From: a virus
Strand: one strand, 5' to 3'
Length of the DNA: 36,401 nt
Virus record (IMG/VR): IMGVR_UViG_3300011116_000555
Coordinates: 1 to 36,401 of that record
Both the position numbers and the translations under genes were made by a program. Shown piece after piece: positions 16,951 through 25,046 of this stretch (its first letter is position 1; each line of letters opens with the position of its first letter). The notes beneath the pieces are model-generated. The model saw nothing but the letters and a program-made list of their open reading frames with translations, ran no database searches and was not told the DNA's origin.

Positions 16951-17369
16951 GCCAATCAATCCAGCTTAACCTAGAGAATGCCATTGCAAGCATTCTGTCT
17001 AGTGTGTCTAATGTTAATGTTTATACAGCTAATCGTGTTGGGGCTAGGCTTTACCCATTTGTAACTATCCAGGCATCTATTAACTCCCAGCTTCTTGGGA
17101 ACTATACTGGTGTCTATGATTTGAATGTTCTGGTGAACTACTCAGACACTGCTGATAAGATTACCCAGGATGACTTTGATTCAAAGTATTGTGATGTATT
17201 TAATGCATTCTATGAGCAAACGCCAACACTGGTAGCCAAGATTCAGAATGTAATAGCCAATACAAAGGTCTTTATGGCCAGGATTGTAAGCCAGACACCA
17301 TCTATAAGAACAGATAAGGATGCCTGGCAAAGAGGCTTAACACTGAATGTTTATGCAACACCACAATGA
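16947..17369 (+). CDS. Tail completion-like protein, copy 2 (paralogue)
   Basis: A 140-residue protein paralogous to the gene before it: ENAIASILSSVSNVNVYTAN matches ENGLLNAVSAVTGLNAYTSE; LLGNYTGVYDLNVLVNYS matches VLGPFTGVFSVPATITYT; RGLTLNVYATPQ matches KTITLDISATAK. Divergence is large at DNA level, so the duplication is old. The two may form a hetero-oligomeric ring or serve two positions of the neck. Confidence 0.65.
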   Translation: MSQSIQLNLENAIASILSSVSNVNVYTANRVGARLYPFVTIQASINSQLLGNYTGVYDLNVLVNYSDTADKITQDDFDSKYCDVFNAFYEQTPTLVAKIQNVIANTKVFMARIVSQTPSIRTDKDAWQRGLTLNVYATPQ

Positions 17370-17506
17370 GGGCTATTTTATTTATCTCTATTTCTGGAAT
17401 TATCTGTTCCTGTAGTCCTATGCAGGTTGTAGATAACCAAGAAACTAAATACCCAAACACTCCAACCATGGGAGATGTTGAGAGGGCATCTGCTGGAACC
17501 TTATGA
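17366..17506 (+). CDS. 46-residue predicted lipoprotein
   Basis: It starts by ATGA overlap with the tail gene. The N-terminus RAILFISISGIICSC is a short signal with a lipobox I-C-S-C, followed by a polar tail (SPMQVVDNQETKYPNTP). It ends by overlap with the next small ORF. Small phage lipoproteins act in superinfection exclusion or lysis; here it sits with an XhlA-like gene. Function unproven. Confidence 0.6.
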   Translation: MRAILFISISGIICSCSPMQVVDNQETKYPNTPTMGDVERASAGTL

Positions 17507-17652
17507 GCGGTGAGGTTGATTGGTCTAAAATCTCTGATGAGGAGAAGATTGGGGCGTTATCCTATCTTTTCGATGAGGGATTCATTGAGGCCTACCAGGA
17601 TGATAGTGGAGAATGGTTCATTAAGGTTACAGAACCAGGTTCAAGGCTATGA
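17503..17652 (+). CDS. 49-residue acidic small protein
   Basis: An ORF chained by ATGA overlaps to both neighbours. The product (SGEVDWSKISDEEKIGALSY onward) is acidic and soluble, with a short helix then a beta hairpin (SGEWFIKVTEPG). No family recognised. The double overlap is the main evidence for translation. Confidence 0.55.
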   Translation: MSGEVDWSKISDEEKIGALSYLFDEGFIEAYQDDSGEWFIKVTEPGSRL

Positions 17653-17882
17653 GTGAAAATGACTCCAGTGAAATAAAGGAGCGTCTTGCTAGGATGGAAG
17701 AACGCCAAAAGAATATTTCATCAATGCTTGAAATGAGTCTTTCTAGATATGCTGACCTTGTAAATAGGGTGGGTGCATTAGAGGTGTTAAAGCACAGAAT
17801 GCTTGGAATGGTTGCTGTGGCTGGCTTCCTTTTCACCATTGGATGGGAAATCCTAAAATCAAAATTTCTATCTAAACCCTAA
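17649..17882 (+). CDS. XhlA-like coiled-coil membrane protein
   Basis: A 77-residue protein with an amphipathic helical N-terminus (SSEIKERLARMEERQKNISS) and one C-terminal hydrophobic helix (GMVAVAGFLFTIGWEIL), the plan of XhlA/hemolysin-type phage proteins that assist holins or anchor to membrane. It lies in the tail gene block rather than with the endolysin, so a lysis role is not assured. Confidence 0.6.
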   Translation: MSENDSSEIKERLARMEERQKNISSMLEMSLSRYADLVNRVGALEVLKHRMLGMVAVAGFLFTIGWEILKSKFLSKP

Positions 17883-17905
17883 CTTGACATAAAGGAGACA
17901 TTACT

Positions 17906-18259
17906 ATGCCCGCAACGACTATTGGACAACCCGGATTGGTTTTCGGGGCAACTACTGAAGGAATTGGACTTATTCAAAGCTTCAGTGAAACTCGCAACAT
18001 TGAGAAAAGTGAAATTCGCGATCGGACTGGCGACATCGTTGGTATTGCATATTACAATGCAACCACTGGATACAGCCTCTCTGTTGCTGTAACTGGTGCT
18101 TATGCTGTGACTGCTGGAGCCGCCCTGGCCGCCCTAGCTAATGCAACCACAGCAGTTGGCACTGGCTCGCTTCGCATTGACTCCATCACTATTAACAAGA
18201 GCAATGATGCCTTTGTTACCTTGGACATCAGTGCCACTGGATACCCTAACGTAAGTTAA
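17906..18259 (+). CDS. Probable major tail (tube) protein
   Basis: A 117-residue beta-rich protein (GLVFGATTEGIGLIQSFSET, then RIDSITINKSNDAFVTLDIS). It lies shortly before the G/GT frameshift pair and tape measure, where tube proteins belong. Its codon use is closer to the capsid gene (GCC, ATC, GAC, CGC), consistent with high expression, and it has the best ribosome site of the region (AAAGGAG, with TTGACAT just before it). It is shorter than most tube proteins. Confidence 0.65.
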   Translation: MPATTIGQPGLVFGATTEGIGLIQSFSETRNIEKSEIRDRTGDIVGIAYYNATTGYSLSVAVTGAYAVTAGAALAALANATTAVGTGSLRIDSITINKSNDAFVTLDISATGYPNVS

Positions 18260-18267
18260 TAAGAATA

Positions 18268-18284
18268 CTGGGTTCAATCCCCAG
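18268..18284 (+). other. T-arm-like hairpin in the intergenic gap
   Basis: CTGGG-TTCAATC-CCCAG forms a perfect 5-bp stem with a seven-base loop that reads like a tRNA T-arm. There is no tRNA body: the upstream bases are coding. It lies between the tube-protein stop and the next ATG and is followed by TGAAATCCTA. It may be an mRNA processing or translation element, or a chance hairpin. Confidence 0.5.
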
Positions 18285-18300
18285 ATCATGAAATCCTAAA

Positions 18301-18678
18301 ATGGAAGGCCATACTTACTGGGGAACAACAAATCTCAAGGTTGCATCTGCTGTTGCGGCCTTTGGTGCAAAGCCTAGACCTGTCGATCCTGTAACCAGGG
18401 TAATTAAAGATGGACAGCAACAAGTAACATTCTGGTTTATATCTGATGGCAATGGAGATGTTGCAAAAAAGGAAATGGAGAGAACATGGGCAGATATGCA
18501 ATCTGATGAGGAATCTCCAATTAGATATGTTAGAGCGGCCTTAGAGAACCGAGAAACATTGTTAGGGCTCGTTAAGAGAGCAGAGCCGATTAGAATTATC
18601 CAGGTAGGTGGGCAAACCCTCATGGTGCCGGAGAATGCCAGCCCAGAAAGAAAGAAGGCACTTTTAAGACATATATGA
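18301..18678 (+). CDS. Unknown protein upstream of the tail assembly chaperone
   Basis: A 125-residue protein. The front is beta (GTTNLKVASAVAAFGAKPRP), then comes a charged helix with ADMQSDEESPIRYVRAALEN, and an end with MVPENASPERKKALLRHI. No family recognised. It overlaps the following tail chaperone by ATGA, and its place between tube and chaperone suggests a tail assembly role. Confidence 0.65.
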   Translation: MEGHTYWGTTNLKVASAVAAFGAKPRPVDPVTRVIKDGQQQVTFWFISDGNGDVAKKEMERTWADMQSDEESPIRYVRAALENRETLLGLVKRAEPIRIIQVGGQTLMVPENASPERKKALLRHI

Positions 18679-19052
18679 ATGACATCCTAGAAGAAGCATT
18701 GGAATCAGCCTTTGTGACTCCAGAAAAGCAGTTCAAGGGTGAATCCCTTGCACCATATACAGAGGGCTCAAGGCTATTGATGATACAGGCTAGGAGTGAT
18801 GAGGACTCAACGCAGTTCTTTATTTGGGCTTTTATATTCCTTCATATTAAGCTTAATAAAAACAGAAAAGAAGCCATTAGGCTCTGCTGGAACAAAGACC
18901 TATTTAGAGAATCAATTCTTGATTGGATTGTAGACAAAACAGAATCAGACAGGGAAACTGCAAGCAGTCTGGTTGCATCCATTCTTGATGAAGCAAACAG
19001 GGGACAGGTTGAGCCTATCCCAACCCCAGGGGCAACAGCCCAGGGAAACTGA
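18675..19052 (+). CDS. Tail assembly chaperone, short (G-like) form
   Basis: A 125-residue, mostly helical protein (EEALESAFVTPEKQFKG, then FFIWAFIFLHIKLNKNRKEA). Position before the tape measure and size match lambda gpG, which coats the tape measure during tail assembly. It ends at TGA 19050-19052, immediately after the slippery heptamer GGGAAAC, so a minority of ribosomes should read on in the -1 frame. Confidence 0.75.
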   Translation: MNDILEEALESAFVTPEKQFKGESLAPYTEGSRLLMIQARSDEDSTQFFIWAFIFLHIKLNKNRKEAIRLCWNKDLFRESILDWIVDKTESDRETASSLVASILDEANRGQVEPIPTPGATAQGN

Positions 19053-19258
19053 CACAGCCAACGGGCATAGCGGCCTCTGTATTCTCGTTGGCACAAAGGA
19101 CAGGTTGGAGCATAGATTACATTATGTGGGAGCTTCCAATCAGCTTATTCCACCAGGCAAACCATGTTCATCTGTGGATGTCTGGAGTTAAGTTGAGAAG
19201 AAGGGCTTATCTAGAGACTACAAATATTGAGGAACTTGAAAAACAGCTAGGCTTATGA
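18675..19258 (+). CDS. Tail assembly chaperone, frameshifted (GT-like) form
   Basis: GGGAAAC (19043-19049) lies in the zero frame as G-GGA-AAC directly before TGA. After a -1 slip reading continues from CTG at 19049 through an open frame to TGA 19256-19258, adding 69 residues (total 194), including IAASVFSLAQRTGWSIDYIM and ending NIEELEKQLGL. The added part has the Trp/aromatic-rich look of T domains. The -1 frame is closed upstream by TGA at 19010, so it can hardly be translated on its own. Lambda uses GGGAAAG for the same switch. The stop overlaps the next ATG (ATGA). Confidence 0.85.
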
Positions 19259-19974
19259 GCTTCAAACTAGATACCAGGCAATTTGAAAGAAGGCTCCAGC
19301 AGTATGTTCCACTGGCAAGAAAGGACATAACCAATGAGCTTAATAGGCGTTCTGCCAATATCCTCATGAAGGCCATTGTTAATACAGAAAAGGCAAGCCT
19401 GGGGGCTCTAAGGTCGTTCTTTTCAAGGACTGCAACGGTGATGAGAGCAAGAACAAACAAGAAAACAGGCATAACCAAGATTACAAAGCCAAGGCAGAAG
19501 GTTGTTCATGGAACCATGGATGGCTATAGAATAGCTAACTATAGAAGGAACATAAGGCTTGGAAGAAGGCCAACAGGCAACCCTCCTGGTGGTGGATTGG
19601 GTGGAGCCTCAATGAAGGCATACATAAGGAAAACATTCAAAGCCCTGGGCAGTGCAGTTGGTTATTTGAAGTCTGGCTGGTTGCCAGCATTAAGAGTTTT
19701 TAAGCAGTCTGGAGGAGCAAAGGATTCTGCAAAATTAAGGGGCAAAAAGGGAACAGCAAGCTTTGGTGGTGGTGTAAAAGCTACTCCAGGTGAAACCATG
19801 AGAACCTATTTTTACTCGACAGCCAACCCAAGGACATTTGCAAAGGGGCCGGTTTCCATTGAAACCAGGCTAAATACAGCACTACAAAAGGCTGTAGATG
19901 AAGAGACAGAAGATATGATGGTCTATATCTTCAGAAAAATACAGGAGAGGGCTGACAAGAGCTTAATGTCATGA
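19255..19974 (+). CDS. Basic minor tail protein
   Basis: A 239-residue, strongly basic protein (KLDTRQFERRLQQYVPLARK; RTNKKTGITKITKPRQKVVH) with a Gly-rich stretch (NPPGGGLGGAS) and GYLKSGWLPALRVFKQSG, reminiscent of HK97 gp10-type or gpZ-like neck proteins. Position between the chaperone and tape measure is unusual for those, but its overlap with both (ATGA) ties it to tail assembly. Confidence 0.6.
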   Translation: MSFKLDTRQFERRLQQYVPLARKDITNELNRRSANILMKAIVNTEKASLGALRSFFSRTATVMRARTNKKTGITKITKPRQKVVHGTMDGYRIANYRRNIRLGRRPTGNPPGGGLGGASMKAYIRKTFKALGSAVGYLKSGWLPALRVFKQSGGAKDSAKLRGKKGTASFGGGVKATPGETMRTYFYSTANPRTFAKGPVSIETRLNTALQKAVDEETEDMMVYIFRKIQERADKSLMS

Positions 19975-21383
19975 AGAAGGTCGCAGAGGGAGAGTTGCTA
20001 ATTCACACCCAGAAATCTGGGCAGAATGTTGATAGGCTTAGACAATACCTAGCAAGCCTTAGGGCTGAATCACAGAGAACAAGTGTTGGAATGGATGACC
20101 TGGCAAAAAGCATATTGCAAGCAGGGGCAAGGGGATTGTCTTTAGGCAAGATAGTTAAGGGGTTAGCTGGCGCGGCTGGATTTGGTGGCTTTGGTGTAGC
20201 GGCATATCTTGCAATTGATAAAATGACCAAGGGGCTAATTGATGCCCAAGAGGAATCAGACAAGCTTGCAGAGACATTAAATAAAGCAGTTGGAGCCAGG
20301 GCCGGAGATAGCATTGAGGGAACCATCCAAAAAATGCAGTCTCTCACAACTGCAATAAATGAAAGCAAGACTGCAATTGGCAACCAGGGTGTTATGAACT
20401 CTATAGCCGCATTCTTCTTTAATGACGATGCAGATAAGGCGGCCAAGGCTTTTGAAAAGGCAGTGGAAACCAGGATTGCACTTGGAGATAAACTTACAAA
20501 GCAAGAGGCAGAAAGAATTGCACAGCAAAAAATCATCATGGACTTAGATGATGAAATGGCTGAAGTCTTTAAGATCAACATTGAGACAAGAAAGAAGCTT
20601 GGCCAGATTGAAAGCAACGATGCCCTTACTTCACAGCAAAAGCTTGAACAGGCTGACTTGGCCAGAGAAGAACAGGCAGATAAGCTAAGATCATTAAGAC
20701 TTAAAAAATCCAAGGAAACAGACAAGAAGATTGCTGAAGAAAAAAAGAAAACTGATGAGGATTCTGCAAGACTTTCAATAAAAATTACAGACAGCCTAAT
20801 TAAACAAGAAGAGGCATTGTTTGAAAAGGGAGTTAAAGACTTCAAGGACTCTCAGGAAGAAAAGATTAAAGCCGCTGAAGAGGCTAATAGACAACTTGTA
20901 GCGGCATCAAAAAAGGCAATAGATAAAGTTAAAGAACAGGATGACCAGGCAAGAAAGGACACTGAAGATACCGTTGGAGGTGATGTGGGTGTTCTCCTGG
21001 CATCTAAGGCAGGTTCACAGGCGTTAGATCAAGCAAGAAAGGTAAGGGCTCAAAAGAATCCGCAGGAAAATTTTAGAACTCAAGAGGCAATATTATCATC
21101 AGAGGCAGAAAGGCTTTCAAAAGCTGAAGGCAAAAAAGTAACCATGCAAGATGTTAGGGTTAGAATGGCAACAAGAGTGGCGGCCACTGAGATGCCAACC
21201 TTGGGAGAAAAGCTTGCAGGGACAGCGGCCGGCATTGAGCCAGCACAGGTTGCAAGGAGCAGGTCTGAAGCAGTAATGGCAAGCAACAAGCAGGGAGCCC
21301 CAGACATCATGAAATCTATTGAAACAATCCTTAACAAGCTTTCATCTGCACCACTTGTTACATCTGGCGCTGGAGGTTCATAA
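19971..21383 (+). CDS. Tape measure protein
   Basis: A 470-residue protein. After a basic start it has a Gly/Ala-rich hydrophobic segment (GLAGAAGFGGFGVAAYLAI, near 65-83), then about 250 residues of charged coiled coil (EQADKLRSLRLKKSKETDKK) and a C-terminal helical region. This is the plan of tape measures that set tail length and line the tube. At roughly 1.5 angstrom per residue it would give a short tail near 70 nm; this estimate uses the general rule only. Confidence 0.75.
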   Translation: MKKVAEGELLIHTQKSGQNVDRLRQYLASLRAESQRTSVGMDDLAKSILQAGARGLSLGKIVKGLAGAAGFGGFGVAAYLAIDKMTKGLIDAQEESDKLAETLNKAVGARAGDSIEGTIQKMQSLTTAINESKTAIGNQGVMNSIAAFFFNDDADKAAKAFEKAVETRIALGDKLTKQEAERIAQQKIIMDLDDEMAEVFKINIETRKKLGQIESNDALTSQQKLEQADLAREEQADKLRSLRLKKSKETDKKIAEEKKKTDEDSARLSIKITDSLIKQEEALFEKGVKDFKDSQEEKIKAAEEANRQLVAASKKAIDKVKEQDDQARKDTEDTVGGDVGVLLASKAGSQALDQARKVRAQKNPQENFRTQEAILSSEAERLSKAEGKKVTMQDVRVRMATRVAATEMPTLGEKLAGTAAGIEPAQVARSRSEAVMASNKQGAPDIMKSIETILNKLSSAPLVTSGAGGS

Positions 21384-22057
21384 TGAGTGCAGTTATCATT
21401 GGCTCCCCTGTTTCTGGTGGAAAGGTTTTGCAGAGGCAAAACTTTCAGAGGGACATCAACGGCCTAGAAACCATCACTGAAAACTACATAATCAGAACTG
21501 CTGATAGGACTGCACTTGCTCCAGCAAAAGATACAACATATTCTGCATTTACTGCAACTACCAGCTACCCAAGGATGGCAGTGGAAACCATTACATTTGA
21601 TGAAAATGATGGCGGATTAACCACTATGAATGTTGTTTTTGTTGGGCTTACTAGCTCAAGTGGGTTGCCAAAGCCAGTAGTAAGACAGATTCCAACCACA
21701 AATGCTGGAATCTACGGTCCTCCATTAACCATAGAAATTGAGTTTGTAACAGACCTGGTTGAAAGTGAATTTTCTGCTGGCCAGCTTGTGAAAGGCATTC
21801 CAGCAAATCAACAATTCACAAACATTGGACTTGGAAGATTCCTCACAATGCCAACAGAATTAAATGGACTAATCCTTCCAAGTCATCCAAGGCCAGTTGG
21901 TGTTGTGAGGTCTAGCAATGCCGGCAACATTACATATTATGGGTATTGCATGGATAGTCTTGACTCTACCAGAAGAGGTCAATTCCTTGTAGCCAGGGCT
22001 GTATTCAAAGAGAAACAATTTGGCATTGGTGCATTTGCTTATGCCACCCAAGTATGA
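21383..22057 (+). CDS. Distal tail / tail tip protein, unknown
   Basis: A 224-residue beta-rich protein (MAVETITFDENDGGLTTMNV, IYGPPLTIEIEFVTDLVESE). It starts by TAATG overlap after the tape measure, where distal tail proteins lie, but no diagnostic motif is visible. Confidence 0.6.
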   Translation: MSAVIIGSPVSGGKVLQRQNFQRDINGLETITENYIIRTADRTALAPAKDTTYSAFTATTSYPRMAVETITFDENDGGLTTMNVVFVGLTSSSGLPKPVVRQIPTTNAGIYGPPLTIEIEFVTDLVESEFSAGQLVKGIPANQQFTNIGLGRFLTMPTELNGLILPSHPRPVGVVRSSNAGNITYYGYCMDSLDSTRRGQFLVARAVFKEKQFGIGAFAYATQV

Positions 22058-22311
22058 CCAAAGAGCCTAGGCTAACAGAACTTAAGGGAGATTCCAGGCT
22101 GGCTCTTGGGTTCTTTAACAGCATTATCAGAAGAATTGAATGCACTAAGCCGATAGCTGGTGAAGGTATTTCTTTAACTGAAAAAGAAGATGGCATTCAA
22201 ATTGCGGTATCTGGTGGACTTACTGGTGCTGGAGGGATGAGGGTTATTGAACTTAATGTTTGCTCTAATGGAACCCCAGCAACAATCCAGGTATATGGGC
22301 CGGATGTCTAG
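22054..22311 (+). CDS. Small tail-associated protein
   Basis: An 85-residue protein with GFFNSIIRRIECTKPIAGEG, then an alternating beta segment with GIQIAVSGGLTGAGG. Overlaps the upstream gene by ATGA and precedes the large fibre gene by 23 bases. It resembles small baseplate or fibre-attachment proteins only by position. Confidence 0.6.
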   Translation: MTKEPRLTELKGDSRLALGFFNSIIRRIECTKPIAGEGISLTEKEDGIQIAVSGGLTGAGGMRVIELNVCSNGTPATIQVYGPDV

Positions 22312-22334
22312 CATTGACATAGAGGGCAGTTAAA

Positions 22335-24038
22335 ATGGCTCAAAACATCGACTTTTTTATTGATGTTACAAACGGAACCCTGGTTGCGGCTGGCTCAGTT
22401 AAGAATGGGGTTCTGCCTACCTTCACAAGGAATGATACCTACAACTTCAGAGTTAGGCTCCAGGAGAGGGACACAAATAACTTCCTTCGTGATTTAGATA
22501 CAACTGGTTCCTCATTAAAACTTGGCATTGGTGGCATTGATGACGGCCCCACAGATGGAGCATTCAAGCTTGTAATAAATTCTGTAACTTCCAATGCTAT
22601 TACCTGGAGCTCTGATGAGGCAACGGTTGCATCCAGGATTTATACGGCAGTTTCAAATAATGTTTCTACCTGTGGAGTTTATGGGCTTGAGCCAGATGCA
22701 TACCTGCTTACTGCAACCCAGCCAAACACTGCCATGTCTTTTGGTGGCTCTAGCTTCACTCTTTTCCCCACTAGCTCAGTGGTTATAAGCACCCGCCGAT
22801 ACCCATCAGCAAGCGTCCAAGCCCAGCAGGTGGTTAAGCTTCGCAGAAACCCTGCTGTTTATTCTGATAGCTTCACAGCATCTTCAGTATCTGGAGTGGT
22901 TGCACTAACTAGAACTCAAGTTGGTTCTACTACATTCCCAAGGAATGAAACATATAACCTTTCCATTGGTTCAGATGCAGAGGGTGGCTCAATTGTTTTA
23001 TCATATAATAACAATACAACCACAGCCATCCCAATTGGTTCTAGTGCCGCAAGCTTTGCTGAAGCCCTAACTGCTGTTACTGGCATTGGTGCTAACAATG
23101 TTTCTGTGGACTCTGGAAACAACTCTGGAGACTACTCAATTTCTTTTGTCCAGGCTCTTGGCTCACAGGCTTTGCCATATCAATTGGTTCTTGATTCTAC
23201 TGGCGTTATTTATGGAAACTATCTTGGAACATCAGTTACAATGGCAACAGCCGAGCTTGATGAGCTTTTTGCTGAAGCCGGAACTGATACAATCACACCC
23301 ACTATTGAAATTGAACTTACCCAGGGTGGAACCCCAAAGACAATTTACCAAGGGTCGATTAGTGTTCGCCGTGACCTTATCACCACAGGGGCAGTAGTCC
23401 CCGCCGACCAAGCCAGCTACTACACGAAGGCCGAAGCCAACGCTCTCTTTGTTGAGGACACCACATCTAATGTCGATGCAACCAACCGCAAGCTGGTCAA
23501 TAGCTATGGAACCACATTCCTAGATTGGCAAAACAATTCGATCGGAACTGGCTCCACAATTCTAGACCTTTCTGGAACTGCCATCACGATTTCTGATGGA
23601 TACAATTTGGGAGTAGGCACAACAACTGGAACAAAGATTGGGGTTAGCACGGCCTCAAAGATTGCCTTCTACGGCTCCACCCCAATCACACAACCTGCAA
23701 ACATTAATGTTGTTTCTGGCCTAATCAATGTGGGCTTGATAGCAAATGGGACAACCTACGGAGTGTTTCCACAATCTCCAAGAACCATTACCAGGCTAAC
23801 ATCTGTTTCATTTGGAGCGGTTGCTGGAAACGATCAGCATTATCGAGATGTGGTTGTTACTGGTGCGGCAGTAAATGATATTGTTCTTGTTGGATTGCCA
23901 TCAGCTATTTCTGCTGGTGCAATTATTCAAGGAGTTGTCTATGCTCCAAATGTTGTTTGCTTGTCTTGCGTAAATGCCGATAGCGTTTCTAGGGATGTGA
24001 ACACGGCCACTTACAGAATCTCTGTCATCGGCTATTAA
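22335..24038 (+). CDS. Tail fibre / receptor-binding protein
   Basis: A 567-residue, Ser/Thr/Gly-rich beta protein. Residues 1-360 appear to hold two related beta modules (TFTRNDTYNFRVRLQERD; TFPRNETYNLSIGSD). Near 370-380 there is a short helix (SYYTKAEANALFVED) of the kind found before trimer fibre shafts. The end holds GTKIGVSTASKIAFYGSTPI, a segment seen at the tips of many phage fibres, and finishes TYRISVIGY. It probably contacts the host receptor. TTGACA lies 15 nt upstream of ATG. Confidence 0.8.
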   Translation: MAQNIDFFIDVTNGTLVAAGSVKNGVLPTFTRNDTYNFRVRLQERDTNNFLRDLDTTGSSLKLGIGGIDDGPTDGAFKLVINSVTSNAITWSSDEATVASRIYTAVSNNVSTCGVYGLEPDAYLLTATQPNTAMSFGGSSFTLFPTSSVVISTRRYPSASVQAQQVVKLRRNPAVYSDSFTASSVSGVVALTRTQVGSTTFPRNETYNLSIGSDAEGGSIVLSYNNNTTTAIPIGSSAASFAEALTAVTGIGANNVSVDSGNNSGDYSISFVQALGSQALPYQLVLDSTGVIYGNYLGTSVTMATAELDELFAEAGTDTITPTIEIELTQGGTPKTIYQGSISVRRDLITTGAVVPADQASYYTKAEANALFVEDTTSNVDATNRKLVNSYGTTFLDWQNNSIGTGSTILDLSGTAITISDGYNLGVGTTTGTKIGVSTASKIAFYGSTPITQPANINVVSGLINVGLIANGTTYGVFPQSPRTITRLTSVSFGAVAGNDQHYRDVVVTGAAVNDIVLVGLPSAISAGAIIQGVVYAPNVVCLSCVNADSVSRDVNTATYRISVIGY

Positions 24039-24044
24039 GCCGAG

Positions 24045-24056
24045 AGCCGAAAGGCT
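24045..24056 (+). other. GNRA tetraloop mini-hairpin before the next start
   Basis: AGCC-GAAA-GGCT is a perfect 4-bp stem with a GAAA loop, in the 26-base gap between the fibre stop and ATG 24065. It is followed at once by the TGAAATCCT box, which abuts the ATG. Its likely role is in mRNA folding or processing around the start. Confidence 0.5.
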
Positions 24057-24064
24057 GAAATCCT

Positions 24065-24712
24065 ATGGGTAAAATCCTCACAACCCAACCCTTTCCATTC
24101 AGCCATTACGACTCCGAGGCTGGTGGATATGTTCCTTGTGGAATTACTACTGGGTTAAATGTTCGAGGAACAATAGAGGAAATGATGAAACTCTATTGGA
24201 GAGTAAAGAAGTTTTCTGTATCTGGCTCATTTACTGCTTATCTATTTAATGATCCAGCAAATCCAGTAAGCGTTACTTGGAGTGGAACCACTACATCCCT
24301 AGCTGATGAAGAAGCAAATCTTGTTTGCAACGATGGTTATTCAACAAGTCTAACTGATACTGGTGCAAGCGTGGCATTTAATTTGCAATTTAGGGGTGCT
24401 GATTTTTATGTTAATTCATCGCCAACCCAATCACTCGTTCATCTTTATATGGATGTGACTTTCGCAACAGATCAAGACGATCAATCTGGTGTTCTTCTTG
24501 GGGTTGAGGGTGCCCCATACACCATACAAGAATTTACGATAGACGGATTCCAAGTCTATACAACAAGCGGTCAAAAGGTTTATTATACTGGTTATATTTT
24601 TCCTCCCGGCCCAACTCCCTTAATTACAGACTTTACCTCCACAATCGTGGCTAGTGAATACTGGTCTTATGGTGGAACCTACAACACATCTACTGGTGAA
24701 CCCTTGACATAA
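24065..24712 (+). CDS. Fibre-associated protein, unknown
   Basis: A 215-residue, beta-rich, aromatic protein (VKKFSVSGSFTAYLFNDPA; WSYGGTYNTSTGEPLT at the end). It follows the fibre gene and may be a second receptor-binding or chaperone protein. The ATG directly follows TGAAATCCT, leaving no room for a normal Shine-Dalgarno sequence. Confidence 0.65.
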   Translation: MGKILTTQPFPFSHYDSEAGGYVPCGITTGLNVRGTIEEMMKLYWRVKKFSVSGSFTAYLFNDPANPVSVTWSGTTTSLADEEANLVCNDGYSTSLTDTGASVAFNLQFRGADFYVNSSPTQSLVHLYMDVTFATDQDDQSGVLLGVEGAPYTIQEFTIDGFQVYTTSGQKVYYTGYIFPPGPTPLITDFTSTIVASEYWSYGGTYNTSTGEPLT

Positions 24713-24722
24713 GGGCAGGTCT

Positions 24723-24884
24723 ATGAACTGGCTTACTGAAAACTTTGCAAACATTATGGCGGTAGTAGGAGCAGTCGTTGTCCTGGCTCGTATCGTTGTG
24801 AAGCTAACCCCAACACCAGCCGATGACAGCGTGCTAGAAAAGATTGTTTCAGTTCTAAAGACCCTTGGACTTCACATTGATTAA
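24723..24884 (+). CDS. 53-residue membrane protein, candidate holin
   Basis: The start MNWLTENFANIMAVVGAVVV gives a polar front followed by one hydrophobic helix, then a soluble amphipathic tail (SVLEKIVSVLKTLGLHID). It is first in the lysis region, TTGACA lies 13 nt upstream, and its stop abuts the next ATG. One helix only, so it would be a class III-like or pinholin-like protein if it is the holin. Confidence 0.6.
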   Translation: MNWLTENFANIMAVVGAVVVLARIVVKLTPTPADDSVLEKIVSVLKTLGLHID

Positions 24885-25046
24885 ATGATTACTTCAATCC
24901 TTGCCATTGTTGCAGGGTTGGTTGGTGTTGGTGGGTGGTGGATTAAAAACAGACTAAAGACCAGGAGGGAAAGGGATGATGAACAAATTGCTTACAGGCG
25001 TTCCCTTAGAGATGCTGAAGTGGATTCCTGGATTCATCGCCGTTAG
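24885..25046 (+). CDS. 53-residue inner-membrane protein, i-spanin-like
   Basis: An N-terminal hydrophobic helix (ITSILAIVAGLVGVGGWWI) is followed by a highly charged tail (KNRLKTRRERDDEQ). The lipoprotein gene begins inside it in another frame, the Rz/Rz1 arrangement. It is short for an i-spanin (usually 100 or more residues), so a holin-antiholin partner is an alternative. Confidence 0.6.
   Translation: MITSILAIVAGLVGVGGWWIKNRLKTRRERDDEQIAYRRSLRDAEVDSWIHRR

Noticed and set aside
18240-18300. A tRNA gene at the T-arm-like hairpin
   Set aside because: No anticodon arm, D arm or matching acceptor strand is present; the upstream bases encode the tube protein.
18973-19191. 72-codon frame over the end of the tail chaperone
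   Set aside because: It is in the +1 frame; the T-like extension is in the -1 frame and is explained by GGGAAAC slippage.
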